Assembly: GCA_026992375.1 (NCBI GenBank)
Contig: JALXAF010000010.1
Location: forward strand, 1 to 9,298
Length of the DNA stretch: 9,298 nt
Reading direction: 5' to 3'
Source of the DNA: Anaerolineae bacterium
GTDB taxonomy: Bacteria; Chloroflexota; Anaerolineae; J102
Notes under the pieces: model-generated
Databases searched by the model: none
Told to the model about the DNA's origin: nothing
Seen by the model: only the letters and a program-made list of their open reading frames with translations
Shown: positions 1 to 7,770 of the stretch, in pieces
How positions within the stretch are numbered: the first letter of the stretch is position 1
Layout of the letters: each line of letters starts with the position of its first letter
Program-made: the position numbers and the translations under genes

Positions 1-29
1 CACCCCGACCCTCCCCCGATCACATGGGC

Positions 30-94
30 GGGCGTTTTCTCGCCCCGACCAGCGGTGCGCCGCCCCCGCCATCCAAAGCACGACGCACCGCTGG
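30..94. repeat. Perfect 11-bp inverted repeat plus small hairpin
   Basis: Arms at 49-59 (CCAGCGGTGCG) and 84-94 (CGCACCGCTGG) are exact reverse complements separated by 24 bases. Just before it, 30-34 and 41-45 form a short GGGCG/CGCCC hairpin with a TTTTCT loop. The first 300 bases contain no credible gene and consist almost wholly of such structures. A role as a transcript 3' end for a gene lying to the left of the window is possible, but no clear U-tract follows the large stem. Confidence 0.5.
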
Positions 95-95
95 A

Positions 96-166
96 ATCAA
101 TGATCAATGAGTGATGATTAAAGCGAAAACCGCACTGATTCCAGCTTTAATCATCACTCATTAGTC
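96..166. repeat. Solo copy of heptad-built palindrome (shared with the two MITE-like elements)
   Basis: Arms 106-124 and 144-162 are perfect 19-bp reverse complements around a 19-base centre. The left side is built from 7-mers: TCAATGA, TCAATGA, GTGATGA, then TTAAAG. The same core, including the central GAAAACCGC-CTGATT segment, occurs inside the elements at 3831-4035 and 5804-6006. Here the outer TA-flanked terminal inverted repeats are missing, so only the inner palindrome is present. It forms a strong cruciform or RNA hairpin. Whether it moves on its own is unknown. Confidence 0.7.
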
Positions 167-200
167 TTCGATTGTAACTATACAAGTATCCCACACAATG

Positions 201-296
201 TTTTGCCACGAAGGCGCGAAGGTTTAAGAAGACACGAAGAAAACCTTCTACTTTTCCCTTCGTGTCTTTGTGCCTTCGTGTCTTTGTGGTTTTTGC
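201..296. repeat. Octamer-built inverted repeat downstream of the TPR gene
   Basis: The right half (258-289) is four tandem octamers of the form CTTYGTGN. The left half carries the reverse complement units CACGAAGG and GACACGAAG. The inner stem pairs 229-239 with 258-268. An outer stem pairs 207-221 with 266-280 at 13 of 15 positions, so the two stems compete for a few bases. It lies immediately after the stop codon of the minus-strand TPR gene, so it would form a large hairpin in that gene's mRNA 3' end and may help end or protect the transcript. Similar octamer repeats are common between genes in environmental bacteria. Confidence 0.6.
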
Positions 297-300
297 CTTG

Positions 301-2772
301 TTATGAAAGGGTAGGTGTATAGTTACCTTCGATTTTTGATGGCCTGGCCCGGCGCAGCTCGACCGGGATGCTGAGGAACAGGCCATCAGGAGTATCAACT
401 TCGAACAGAAGGCCATGAGAGCGCAGCGTCCCCATGATCGACTCCGGCTCGTGATATTGCCAGTAGGGCGAGTCGTCCAGATCGTTACCGTAGGCTTCAT
501 CGAAGGCGTCCCACGCCATCACGCCGCCCTGGGCCTGCACCTGTTCGAAAGCTGCCAGCGCTTCGGGCGGCAGCGAGGCCAGCACCCGGGCCTGAACATC
601 CTCATCCTGCAAACGTTCAACCAGGAAATCGAGCAATTCCGCCTTGCGATATTTGGACCAGCCCCCTTCGGGCGCGACGTTGCGGGCGATGGCTGTGAGC
701 AACTCCTTGGTGTAGAGGCTCAGGGCTTCGGCCAGGGTGGGATCGGGGGTGCTGAGTTTGCGTTGTCGTTTGCGATAGGCGCGGGCGCGTTCCCGCAGCC
801 GGTCAAACGCCGCCCCAAACCCTTCCGTCGCCCTTGCCAGCATGAGTCTGGCGCGCACCGCCTCCACGGTGGGAGAATCCGGATCGATGTCGCTGGCTGT
901 CTCGAGCATCTGTTCAGCAGTTTCGAAATCGCCCAGGGCAATTTGAATGCGAGCCTGGGCCACGAGGAGAGAAACCATCTCCAGGGGATGATATTCGGGC
1001 AAATCAATCACGGGTTTGATGATGGCGATGGCTTCATCGATCTTGCCCTCATCCAGCAAGAAAGCCGCCAGATTGCTGCGCGGAAAAACATAGAGGGAAT
1101 CGATCTCGATGCACTTCTCGAGCATCACTCTCGCCTCATCAAGCTTCCCCTGCCGGGCATAAAGCGCGCCCAAATTGTTGTACGCCTCCCGAACATTCGG
1201 ATTCAGTTCCAGGATTCCCTCGAACGCCTCCTCAGCCTCATCAAAACGATCCTCTTTGAATGCAATCAGGCCCTGTTCGAGAAGCTCCATAACCTCGGGA
1301 GGATCATACTCCCACTCCCGGTCCGGGTTGAGGACGCGTAAATGGGATTGAACGGTCGTCCATTCGCCATTACGCCAGAATCTGATCTCATCCGTCTCGG
1401 AGATCTCCCCGGCGAAAAGGAGCGCCTGCAGGGCGAGCATCCGATCTTGCTCGCTCCCTTTCTTGCCCGTGGCAAAGGCGCGCAGCATTGCATACGCTTC
1501 GGGCGTGGCCAGCGCCGACAGAAAATCGATGCCCAGTTCGGGCTCGCCAAACTCCCACAGGAATTTTTCGCCCACCAGGAGGAGTTGTGGATAGCGACGC
1601 AGGTAGTCATCCACCTGGCGGCGAAATTCCTCGGCAGGCATCTCTTCTTCCTGATCCAGCAGACTGAAGAAGGCCTGGAGCGCTGCAGGGGACATCAGAT
1701 CGGCAAGTGTAAAATAGGGAAATCTATCGGCCAAACCCGGGCCCGGGCGACCCGCATCGAGCGCCTCCAGGTACACCTTGAGGGGGGACGTATCACCCCC
1801 CAACAGCTCGAAGCCTTCCCGAGCCTGACTGATTCGCCCAGTGTTCGCCTCGGCCACAGTCCGCAGGAATTGGGCGCGCGCCAACAACTCGGGCGACTCC
1901 ATCTCATCCTCTTCGACATCCACGTCGCTGAGCGTCTGATAAACCATCTCATCATCTTCCATGACGGCAGCGGCCTCCGCCTTCTTCACCTTGGTGATGA
2001 GATCAAAAGGTTCGAGAGGGCGAAGCTGCGCCCAAACCTGGGCCGCTTCCGCTTTCCGGCCCGTCCAGGATAAAAAGCGCACCAGATTGCTCAATGCCTG
2101 AATGTTGTCGGGCGCGCGCTGCTGCACCTGACGGGCGATCTCGATGGCCCGTTCCGGCTCTCCTGCAAAGAAATAATACAGAGAGAGATTGTTATCGACG
2201 GCCGGAAAGTCGCCCAGATAACGGCGGGCCCTTTGATTGAGCTGGATGGCCTTGGCGTAATCGCCCCGCTCGAAAGCGAGTTGGGCTCTTTCCATCAAAC
2301 GAGCGCCCTCAGAAACCTTCTTTACAGGCTCGCCCAGATAATTGGCCAGCCCTCGCAATCTTCTCGAAAAGCGCGCCATGTCCTCCTGCATTCCGGGCAT
2401 CTCATCAGAATCGACGCCCAGCTTGACCGCCTGACGATAGGCATCCAGAGAAAGCGCAGGAAGTCCATGATATGAGTAGAGCGACCCCAACATCCCAAAC
2501 AAATAGGCGTCTTTGCGCTGAGAAACGGCCGTTTCAAATTGGTTGATGGCGCTGAACGTATCGCCGATTTTGGCGTAGCTCATCCCGAGGGTAATGTAAA
2601 AGTCTGGCGCATGGGGCTGCTCCTCCTGGAAAGGCTCAAGCAAAGCGATAACCTCATCGTACCGATCCTCCTGAAGCAAGTTATCCGTCCGATCCAGGGC
2701 GCGCAGCAACTCGGGCGAGGGCTTTTTGCGCCGAAAGGAAACCTGCAATCGTTTCTTCTTGCGTCTTTTCAT
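301..2772 (-). CDS. Large TPR repeat protein with a distinct C-terminal domain
   Basis: This encodes an 823-residue soluble protein with no signal peptide and no membrane segment. It starts with a strongly basic tail (KRRKKKR at 2-8). TPR-like helix pairs follow at about residues 30-115 and 160-255. The clearest consecutive TPR units are at about 495-630, with typical signatures such as DEAEEAFEGILELNP and AYNNLGALYARQGKLDEA. A more divergent helical middle section lies between. A separate domain of about 110 residues ends the protein (700-810), rich in AELLDFLVERL-type helices and closing with GTLRSHGLLF and a short beta stretch, which is suggestive of a winged-helix-like fold. The ATG at 2772 is preferred over upstream in-frame TTG codons because GAGG lies 7 bases before it. 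TPR proteins are scaffolds for protein-protein contact; the partner is not evident. The gene is monocistronic and diverges from the membrane protein at 3120. Confidence 0.85.
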   Translation of the reverse strand: MKRRKKKRLQVSFRRKKPSPELLRALDRTDNLLQEDRYDEVIALLEPFQEEQPHAPDFYITLGMSYAKIGDTFSAINQFETAVSQRKDAYLFGMLGSLYSYHGLPALSLDAYRQAVKLGVDSDEMPGMQEDMARFSRRLRGLANYLGEPVKKVSEGARLMERAQLAFERGDYAKAIQLNQRARRYLGDFPAVDNNLSLYYFFAGEPERAIEIARQVQQRAPDNIQALSNLVRFLSWTGRKAEAAQVWAQLRPLEPFDLITKVKKAEAAAVMEDDEMVYQTLSDVDVEEDEMESPELLARAQFLRTVAEANTGRISQAREGFELLGGDTSPLKVYLEALDAGRPGPGLADRFPYFTLADLMSPAALQAFFSLLDQEEEMPAEEFRRQVDDYLRRYPQLLLVGEKFLWEFGEPELGIDFLSALATPEAYAMLRAFATGKKGSEQDRMLALQALLFAGEISETDEIRFWRNGEWTTVQSHLRVLNPDREWEYDPPEVMELLEQGLIAFKEDRFDEAEEAFEGILELNPNVREAYNNLGALYARQGKLDEARVMLEKCIEIDSLYVFPRSNLAAFLLDEGKIDEAIAIIKPVIDLPEYHPLEMVSLLVAQARIQIALGDFETAEQMLETASDIDPDSPTVEAVRARLMLARATEGFGAAFDRLRERARAYRKRQRKLSTPDPTLAEALSLYTKELLTAIARNVAPEGGWSKYRKAELLDFLVERLQDEDVQARVLASLPPEALAAFEQVQAQGGVMAWDAFDEAYGNDLDDSPYWQYHEPESIMGTLRSHGLLFEVDTPDGLFLSIPVELRRARPSKIEGNYTPTLS

Positions 2773-3119
2773 AATCAAACCTCGTAAAATCAACTCAAAG
2801 TCGTTGGATGCGATGCACTTCGTCAGCGCAGCACTTTTTCATTTTACTAGCTCAACGGATTTTGCGCATTCTTCAGAGATGCGAAGGGCAAGTCCCTGCA
2901 TTCACAATGCAACTTGCTCCAAACCGCGGCTGGTGGCAAAATATGGCAGGTGCACCCGCGTCGATACGGATGAAAATCTCACGCAAAGGCGTAAAAGCCG
3001 CCAAGGATTCTTTGCTTCTTTTCCCTTTGCGCCTTGGCGTCCCTTCGGCTGCGCTCAGGACATGCTTTGCGTGAGATCTATTTTCAAGACAGTCGCCATC
3101 CCCCACGTCTTCCAGGCCC
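2773..3119. other. Divergent intergenic region with no gene
   Basis: This region separates the divergent TPR gene and membrane-protein gene and must hold the promoters of both. I could not find a pair of -35 and -10 boxes good enough to name for either gene. The part next to the TPR gene (about 2800-2880) is AT-rich and is the likeliest promoter zone. The part next to the membrane-protein gene is filled by the inverted repeat at 2976-3077. Open frames that cross it have no start signal or domain. Confidence 0.5.
2976..3077. repeat. Inverted repeat with 13-bp perfect ends and nested stem
   Basis: The outer arms 2976-2988 (ATCTCACGCAAAG) and 3065-3077 (CTTTGCGTGAGAT) match perfectly. A nested stem pairs 2999-3006 (CGCCAAGG) with 3032-3039 (CCTTGGCG). 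The left side reads as degenerate octamers (CGCAAAGG, CGTAAAAG, CGCCAAGG), which parallels the CTTYGTGN octamers at 201-296 in layout but not in sequence. On the right side, between the nested stem and the outer arm, lies a CCTTCGG-x4-GCTCAGGAC segment of a type widely dispersed in environmental bacterial genomes. The whole unit looks like a non-autonomous intergenic repeat. Confidence 0.6.
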
Positions 3120-3827
3120 ATGCACAAACTCATCGGCGATTTTTATCGATTCCTCTACAATCTCGACACCCATCGGTTCGTCGAGGTAAAAATGCGCACA
3201 TGGCTAAATTGGGCGCTGGTGATACTGGCTGTGCTGGCGCTGCTGGTCCGATTTCCCGGCAGCCCACTCGCAGCCGCTCTCCTGCTCGCGTTCGTCGCGC
3301 TCCTCGGCCTGGGCAGGCGCTACGCCCGACGCCGCCACTACATCCACTTTGCGCCCCAGCAAACGCCCAAGCCGCCCGAAGACCCGCCTGCGCCCCTCTG
3401 GCCCGAAGACAAGCTGCTGCACCATGCCAGCGGGCATTTTCAGGTGGAAGGCAAAGAGGCCGATTGGGCCGGGCTCATCGCCTATTATCGCACATTCGAA
3501 ACTCGTGAACACGCGATCATGGCCCGGCGCACGCCCTCGCAATTCCTCAAGATCGGCGAGATTGACCCGCTCACCCTGGGCATGTGGTACATCTTCATCA
3601 CGCCCGAAAACCTGCTAAATGTGACGCCCGGGCGCATCTACTTTGGCGGAGAGGGAGAACCGGGCCTGCGTTTGCGCTGGCGGCGCTTCGACGAGAAGGG
3701 GAAGCCGATTGACGACGTGGCGTTCCTGCACTTCGATTCGGTTGCTGACCGGGAGCGAGTGCAGGCGGATTTGCTGCTGGATATGGGCGGGCCGCCGCGT
3801 CGTCCCTGGCGACGCCCGCAAACCTGA
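3120..3827 (+). CDS. Small membrane protein with two N-terminal helices and a cytosolic domain
   Basis: This encodes 235 residues. Two adjacent hydrophobic segments (about 28-45 and 48-65) are followed by a very basic stretch (RRYARRRHY at 67-74), which by the positive-inside rule puts the C-terminal part in the cytoplasm. A proline-rich linker (80-96) leads to a domain of about 125 residues (97-223) with WYIFITPENLLNVTPGRIYF and LHFDSVADRERVQADLL. Its pattern of beta strands ending in a helix recalls bacterial PH-like domains, but this is only a resemblance. Two starts are possible. The ATG at 3120 keeps a codon choice like the rest of the gene but has no good ribosome site. The ATG at 3192 (211 residues) has GAGG five bases upstream. 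The stop codon is three bases before the MITE-like element. Function is unknown. Confidence 0.75.
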   Translation: MHKLIGDFYRFLYNLDTHRFVEVKMRTWLNWALVILAVLALLVRFPGSPLAAALLLAFVALLGLGRRYARRRHYIHFAPQQTPKPPEDPPAPLWPEDKLLHHASGHFQVEGKEADWAGLIAYYRTFETREHAIMARRTPSQFLKIGEIDPLTLGMWYIFITPENLLNVTPGRIYFGGEGEPGLRLRWRRFDEKGKPIDDVAFLHFDSVADRERVQADLLLDMGGPPRRPWRRPQT

Positions 3828-3830
3828 GAT

Positions 3831-4035
3831 TAGATATTATTGGAAATAACCTACGACGAGGCGTATCCTCAGCCTTCTGCCAAAACACGTCCAGATCAAT
3901 GATTGATGAGTAATGATTAAAGTGAAAAACCGCGCTGATTTCACCTTTAATCATTGTTCATTGATCATTGATCGTTGTCATTAGCAGCATGATGCCAGAC
4001 GTGAGCAACAACTTTCTTGTTTCCGATAACGTCTA
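3831..4035. mobile_element. MITE-like element, copy A (TA-flanked, terminal inverted repeats)
   Basis: The element is bounded by TA at each end. Its left end TAGATATTATTGGAAATAA and the reverse complement of its right end, TAGACGTTATCGGAAACAA, agree at 15 of 19 positions. Inside are the two 29-base arms of the heptad palindrome (3894-3922 and 3945-3973, four mismatches). The right flank of the palindrome (AGCAGCATGATGCCAGAC, then GAGCAACAAC) is shared with the copy at 5804-6006. There is no coding capacity. TA target duplications with terminal inverted repeats are the mark of elements moved by IS630/Tc1-mariner transposases, so a transposase of that type elsewhere in the genome is the likely driver. 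It sits between the convergent membrane-protein and icd genes. Confidence 0.7.
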
Positions 4036-4051
4036 ATGATGAGAAACGACG

Positions 4052-4090
4052 AAAAAACGCCCCACCAACCGGCGGGGCGTTCGTTTTTTG
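4052..4090. terminator. Bidirectional rho-independent terminator
   Basis: The stem AACGCCCC (4056-4063) pairs with GGGGCGTT (4074-4081), with two further C-G pairs inside and a four-base AACC loop. Reading leftward, a run of six U follows, which terminates icd 16 bases after its stop codon. Reading rightward, the stem is followed by TCGTTTTTT, so it also serves the plus-strand membrane-protein gene. Confidence 0.85.
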
Positions 4091-4105
4091 TGGGGGGCAG
4101 AAAAC

Positions 4106-5377
<1,272 letters not shown>

Positions 5378-5803
5378 GGGTCACTTCCTTTTTGATAAAT
5401 ATGAGATTTATTTGGATAAGAGGCATGGATCATTTTCATGCAAAACGATCCTTACAGTTTTTCCGTCGAACGTCATAGGTCAAAATGAAATTGTAAAGAT
5501 GCAGGAAGAACGATCTGAACCATGCCAGATAAGAGATTTTTCAGGCGCAATAGCGCTCATCCAATACATGATAACCCAGAGCAAAGATTCCGGGCAAAAG
5601 CGCATGTCCCCAAAAAGAATGGATGCAGGCCATCTCATCTCCCAGGATGGCTCCCCTCTTTCGTTTAACGACCATGCTGCAACGAATAATCATTGCCACG
5701 CAACGCCCACATCTCCAAGGGAGGTATATTAAATATTGGATATTGCCCCTGGTATCAACTATCCTGCGGCAAAAAGACCTGACAGAATTTGTCGAGTTCT
5801 CAA
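5378..5803. other. Long non-coding stretch upstream of icd
   Basis: Apart from the icd ribosome site and the inverted repeat at 5427-5451, nothing could be identified in this stretch. The short open frames on both strands lack ribosome sites, domains and a coding-like codon pattern. The last hundred bases are AT-rich (for example TATATTAAATATTGG near 5723-5737). It may contain the remains of a decayed gene, but no protein similarity can be recognised by eye. Confidence 0.4.
5427..5451 (-). promoter_or_regulatory. 10-bp inverted repeat in the icd upstream region
   Basis: On the minus strand GGATCGTTTT and AAAATGATCC flank a five-base GCATG centre, with a single position that would be a G-U pair in RNA. 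It lies 50-74 bases before the icd start codon. It could be an operator for a dimeric regulator or a hairpin in the 5' leader. No convincing promoter boxes could be placed around it, so the choice stays open. Confidence 0.4.
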
Positions 5804-6006
5804 TAGACATTATTGGAAATAACCTGCGGCGAGATGAGCTATCAACCTTTCGCCCAATCTGCCCGAATCAATGATCAATGATTAATGACTAAAGTGAAAA
5901 CCACGCTGATTTAGCCTTTAATCATTGTTCATTAATCATTGAGCTTTGTCGGCAGCAGTATGATTCCAGACGGGAGCAACAACCTTCTTATTTCCGATAA
6001 CGTCTA
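5804..6006. mobile_element. MITE-like element, copy B (TA-flanked, terminal inverted repeats)
   Basis: This 203-bp copy is in the same orientation as copy A at 3831-4035. Its left end TAGACATTATTGGAAATAA and the reverse complement of its right end, TAGACGTTATCGGAAATAA, agree at 17 of 19 positions, and a few outer bases (CAATAG versus CATTAG) also nearly match. The inner palindrome arms are 5868-5894 and 5916-5942 (27 bases, four mismatches), again made of TCAATGA-like heptads. The segment between left end and palindrome differs more from copy A than the two ends do. It has no open frame and depends on a transposase in trans. Confidence 0.75.
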
Positions 6007-6341
6007 ATGGCCAAAATGAACCATGCCGAAATTGCTAAAGTCAATCAAACGGGGTGCGTTTCAATTTGGGGCGCACTGGCCGAATAGAATTCGGTTCTGA
6101 GGGCGTTCCGCCGCATGTACCCCTTCGGGGACATATTTTCGCTCAATTGGGCCTGTCTGCGCAGGCAGACAGGCAGCCCATCCAATCAAACTTCCTTATC
6201 TCCTCCCCAGCCCGTCCCGGAGCGGGGGAGGAACAAAAGGAGGGGGCTGCCTCCAGCCCCGACTTCGAGTCGGCGGGGCCAAGGCGCCAAACATGGTTGC
6301 ACCGATCAAATTGATACAGTCTCCACATCAAACGGATGGGC
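6007..6341. repeat. Non-coding stretch with six consecutive hairpins
   Basis: No gene is supported here. Six hairpins follow each other within about 195 bases: 6080-6094 (CCGAA/TTCGG), 6116-6133 (CCCC-TTC-GGGG with TGT/ACA outer pairs), 6151-6174 (a perfect 10-bp stem with a GCAG loop), 6201-6232 (TCCTCCCC/GGGGAGGA), 6243-6260 (GGGGCTG-CCTC-CAGCCCC) and 6259-6273 (CCGACT-TCG-AGTCGG). None is followed by a proper U-tract, so they are not ordinary terminators. They may be several short dispersed repeats that piled up in one safe site upstream of the 6512 promoter. Confidence 0.6.
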
Positions 6342-6370
6342 TGGACAAAACGCGTTTGGTGCACTATAAT
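6342..6370 (+). promoter_or_regulatory. Near-consensus sigma-70 promoter
   Basis: The -35 box TGGACA (6342-6347, five of six matches) and the -10 box TATAAT (6365-6370, perfect) are separated by exactly 17 bases. Transcription would start near 6377 and give a leader of about 135 bases before the exported protein at 6512. This is the best promoter in the window and suggests strong constitutive expression. Confidence 0.75.
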
Positions 6371-6398
6371 TAGGAAGAGAATGTCGTAGAGTGTGATT

Positions 6399-6427
6399 TT
6401 GGACTTTTTCGGGCGCTATAGTACAAT
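6399..6427 (+). promoter_or_regulatory. Possible second promoter
   Basis: TTGGAC (6399-6404) and TACAAT (6422-6427) are 17 bases apart. The -10 box is good, but the -35 box matches at only three of six positions. It would give a shorter leader for the same gene. It is listed as a weak alternative to the promoter at 6342. Confidence 0.3.
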
Positions 6428-6511
6428 ATATCGGTCGTAGAAAACCATCACCTTCTCATTTGTCGCCAATTTACAACTTCCTTTTGTCAACCAAACTTTC
6501 AGGGACTGCTT

Positions 6512-7207
6512 ATGAAACGCCTTCTTTTAACCACCGTTTTCGTGGCTTTAGTGTTGGTACTGGCCGTGGCTGCGGTAATAGCGCTAAAAGGCCAGCCTGC
6601 CAGCCAGACAGCCGCCCCGTCGGCTTCCTCTTCCGTCCTCGCCCCCGCCTCGGCCCTGGCACCCACGGCATCGAACAAGTATAATTTCATTGCTCTACCA
6701 TTAGATTCGAGTGATACATTTAGTTATACCGCATCAGGCCTAGCCGGCTATGTTCCAGGTACCCAAAAGGTGCTAAAGTGGGATGCTACTAATCAGGAAT
6801 TTAATGCTTACACAGTAGGCGTTCCTGGTAGCCCGGATTTTAGTCTGGAAACCAGCGGAGCGTACTTCCTGCTATTAGATAACAATGCAGATAACGTGCT
6901 TTCCCTGGTGGGAGACGTCCCAGCCCAAGGATACATTTCTTTTACACTAGTTAAAAGTACAGGATCAGGATGTAAGTACAACGCTATCTCAATTCCATTG
7001 GATCAGGACAACATTAACACAGCAAGTGACCTGGCCACAAACATTGGAGGTATTGATAAGGTGCTCACTTGGGATGCTTCCAACCAAGAGTTTACCAGCT
7101 ACACTGTTGGCGTACCAGGCCAAATAGACTTTGCCGTTAATATTGGCTACCCATATTTTGTTTGTGCCAACTCAAGTGCTCCTGACACATGGCCTTCTAA
7201 TCCTTGA
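6512..7207 (+). CDS. Exported protein with two copies of a ~65-residue domain
   Basis: This encodes 231 residues. An N-terminal hydrophobic segment (4-25) is a signal peptide or membrane anchor and is followed by an Ala/Ser/Pro-rich linker (27-55) of the kind that spans the cell envelope. Two homologous units follow, about 57-124 and 156-220. Each begins YNFIALPLD or YNAISIPLD and contains VLKWDATNQEFNAYTVGVPG or VLTWDASNQEFTSYTVGVPG, then DF and an aromatic stretch ending YFLLLDN or YFVCANS. The second unit has two cysteines (154 and 218) that could form a disulfide; the first has none. AGGGA lies six bases before the ATG. The domain family could not be named. An extracellular adhesion or carbohydrate-contact role is only a guess. 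The signal and linker part is GC-rich, while the domain part is markedly richer in A and T. Confidence 0.8.
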   Translation: MKRLLLTTVFVALVLVLAVAAVIALKGQPASQTAAPSASSSVLAPASALAPTASNKYNFIALPLDSSDTFSYTASGLAGYVPGTQKVLKWDATNQEFNAYTVGVPGSPDFSLETSGAYFLLLDNNADNVLSLVGDVPAQGYISFTLVKSTGSGCKYNAISIPLDQDNINTASDLATNIGGIDKVLTWDASNQEFTSYTVGVPGQIDFAVNIGYPYFVCANSSAPDTWPSNP

Positions 7208-7259
7208 AGGTAAGAGGAGCTTCGAGAAAGGTTAAGTTCATCTTTCTTAGAGTCAACCA

Positions 7260-7278
7260 CCACCGACAGAGCCGGTGG
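7260..7278. repeat. Right-end hairpin of the insertion sequence
   Basis: CCACCG (7260-7265) pairs with CGGTGG (7273-7278) around a seven-base loop. On the transposase strand it is followed three bases later by TTGAC, the proposed right cleavage site. Subterminal hairpins at this place are the TnpA recognition sites in this family. Confidence 0.65.
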
Positions 7279-7288
7279 CTTGAATAGG

Positions 7289-7304
7289 GCACCTAGAAGG
7301 TGCG
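7289..7304. repeat. 14-bp repeat next to the tnpA stop codon, inverted copy at 7771-7784
   Basis: ACCTAGAAGGTGCG at 7291-7304 is the exact reverse complement of CGCACCTTCTAGGT at 7771-7784. The copy here is itself a small hairpin (GCACCT-AGA-AGGTGC, 7289-7303). It begins nine bases beyond the tnpA stop codon. In the tnpA mRNA the two copies would lie just outside the two ends of the coding region and could pair with each other. Confidence 0.65.
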
Positions 7305-7312
7305 ATGGTGTG

Positions 7313-7753
7313 TTAGTCGATTAACCGTCGTTGAATTGCTTCTTGTTCCTTCTTGTTCTGCCAGCGCACGTACTTCCGGATGCGCTCTTCGTCCAGACCT
7401 ACTGTACTTACGCAGTAACCTCGCGACCAGACGTGCTGACCCCAGCACCGCTTCCGCAGCGCCGGAAATCGATCGAATAGCCGAAATGCCAGCTTCCCTT
7501 TTAGAAAGCCTATTATCCTTGATACCTCATACTTCGGCGGGATTGACAATACGATGTGCACGTGGTCTGGCTGTACATTGATCTCCAGCACTGCCACACC
7601 ATCTTTCTGATTGCAGAGCCGGTATGTTTGCTGGATTACGTACTCCTTTACTTCTTCTTGCAGTATCTTGTGCCGGTACTTCGGACAAAATACCACATGA
7701 TACTTGCATTCATATAGCGAATGCGATAACTTCTTGAATTGGCGAGGCATCAT
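7313..7753 (-). CDS. tnpA: IS200/IS605 family transposase TnpA (HUH, single tyrosine)
   Basis: This encodes a 146-residue Y1 transposase that cuts and joins single-stranded DNA through a 5'-phosphotyrosine bond. The family motifs are all present: KYHVVFCPKYRHKIL near the N-terminus, the metal-binding HUH motif in VQPDHVHIVLSIPPK (His-Val-His, residues 64-66), WSRGYCVSTVG, and the nucleophile helix IRKYVRWQNKKE with Tyr128. Length is normal and the frame is unbroken, so the enzyme may be active. The ATG at 7753 has AGGAG four bases upstream. The next codon is also ATG (7750) and has better spacing, so either may be used. An upstream in-frame extension to 7810 is rejected because it lacks a ribosome site and runs into the left-end DNA. 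The 14-base UTR repeat could restrict translation. Confidence 0.93.
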   Translation of the reverse strand: MMPRQFKKLSHSLYECKYHVVFCPKYRHKILQEEVKEYVIQQTYRLCNQKDGVAVLEINVQPDHVHIVLSIPPKYEVSRIIGFLKGKLAFRLFDRFPALRKRCWGQHVWSRGYCVSTVGLDEERIRKYVRWQNKKEQEAIQRRLID

Positions 7754-7770
7754 GTGTCTCCTATTAGTTT

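Noticed and set aside
96..296. CRISPR array
   Set aside because: The short repeats are 7-8 bases long, contiguous and arranged as inverted arms, with no 25-40 base direct repeats separated by unique spacers.
415..2073. Plus-strand open frames of 308 and 243 codons opposite the TPR gene
   Set aside because: They are shadows of the TPR gene, rich in His, Arg and Gln, with no start signal and no domain.
2726..3508. A 260-codon plus-strand open frame
   Set aside because: It starts inside the TPR gene antisense, crosses the intergenic inverted repeat and overlaps the membrane-protein gene in another frame. Its protein is low in complexity and Arg/Ala/Pro-rich.
5541..5874. Short open frames on both strands upstream of icd, one with a hydrophobic stretch
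   Set aside because: There is no ribosome site and no similarity, and both frames run to or into the MITE-like copy at 5804. Treated as non-coding.
7208..7312. A guide RNA (omega RNA) at the right end of the insertion sequence
   Set aside because: Such RNAs accompany tnpB/iscB. There is no such gene here, and the right end is only the hairpin and cleavage site expected for TnpA.
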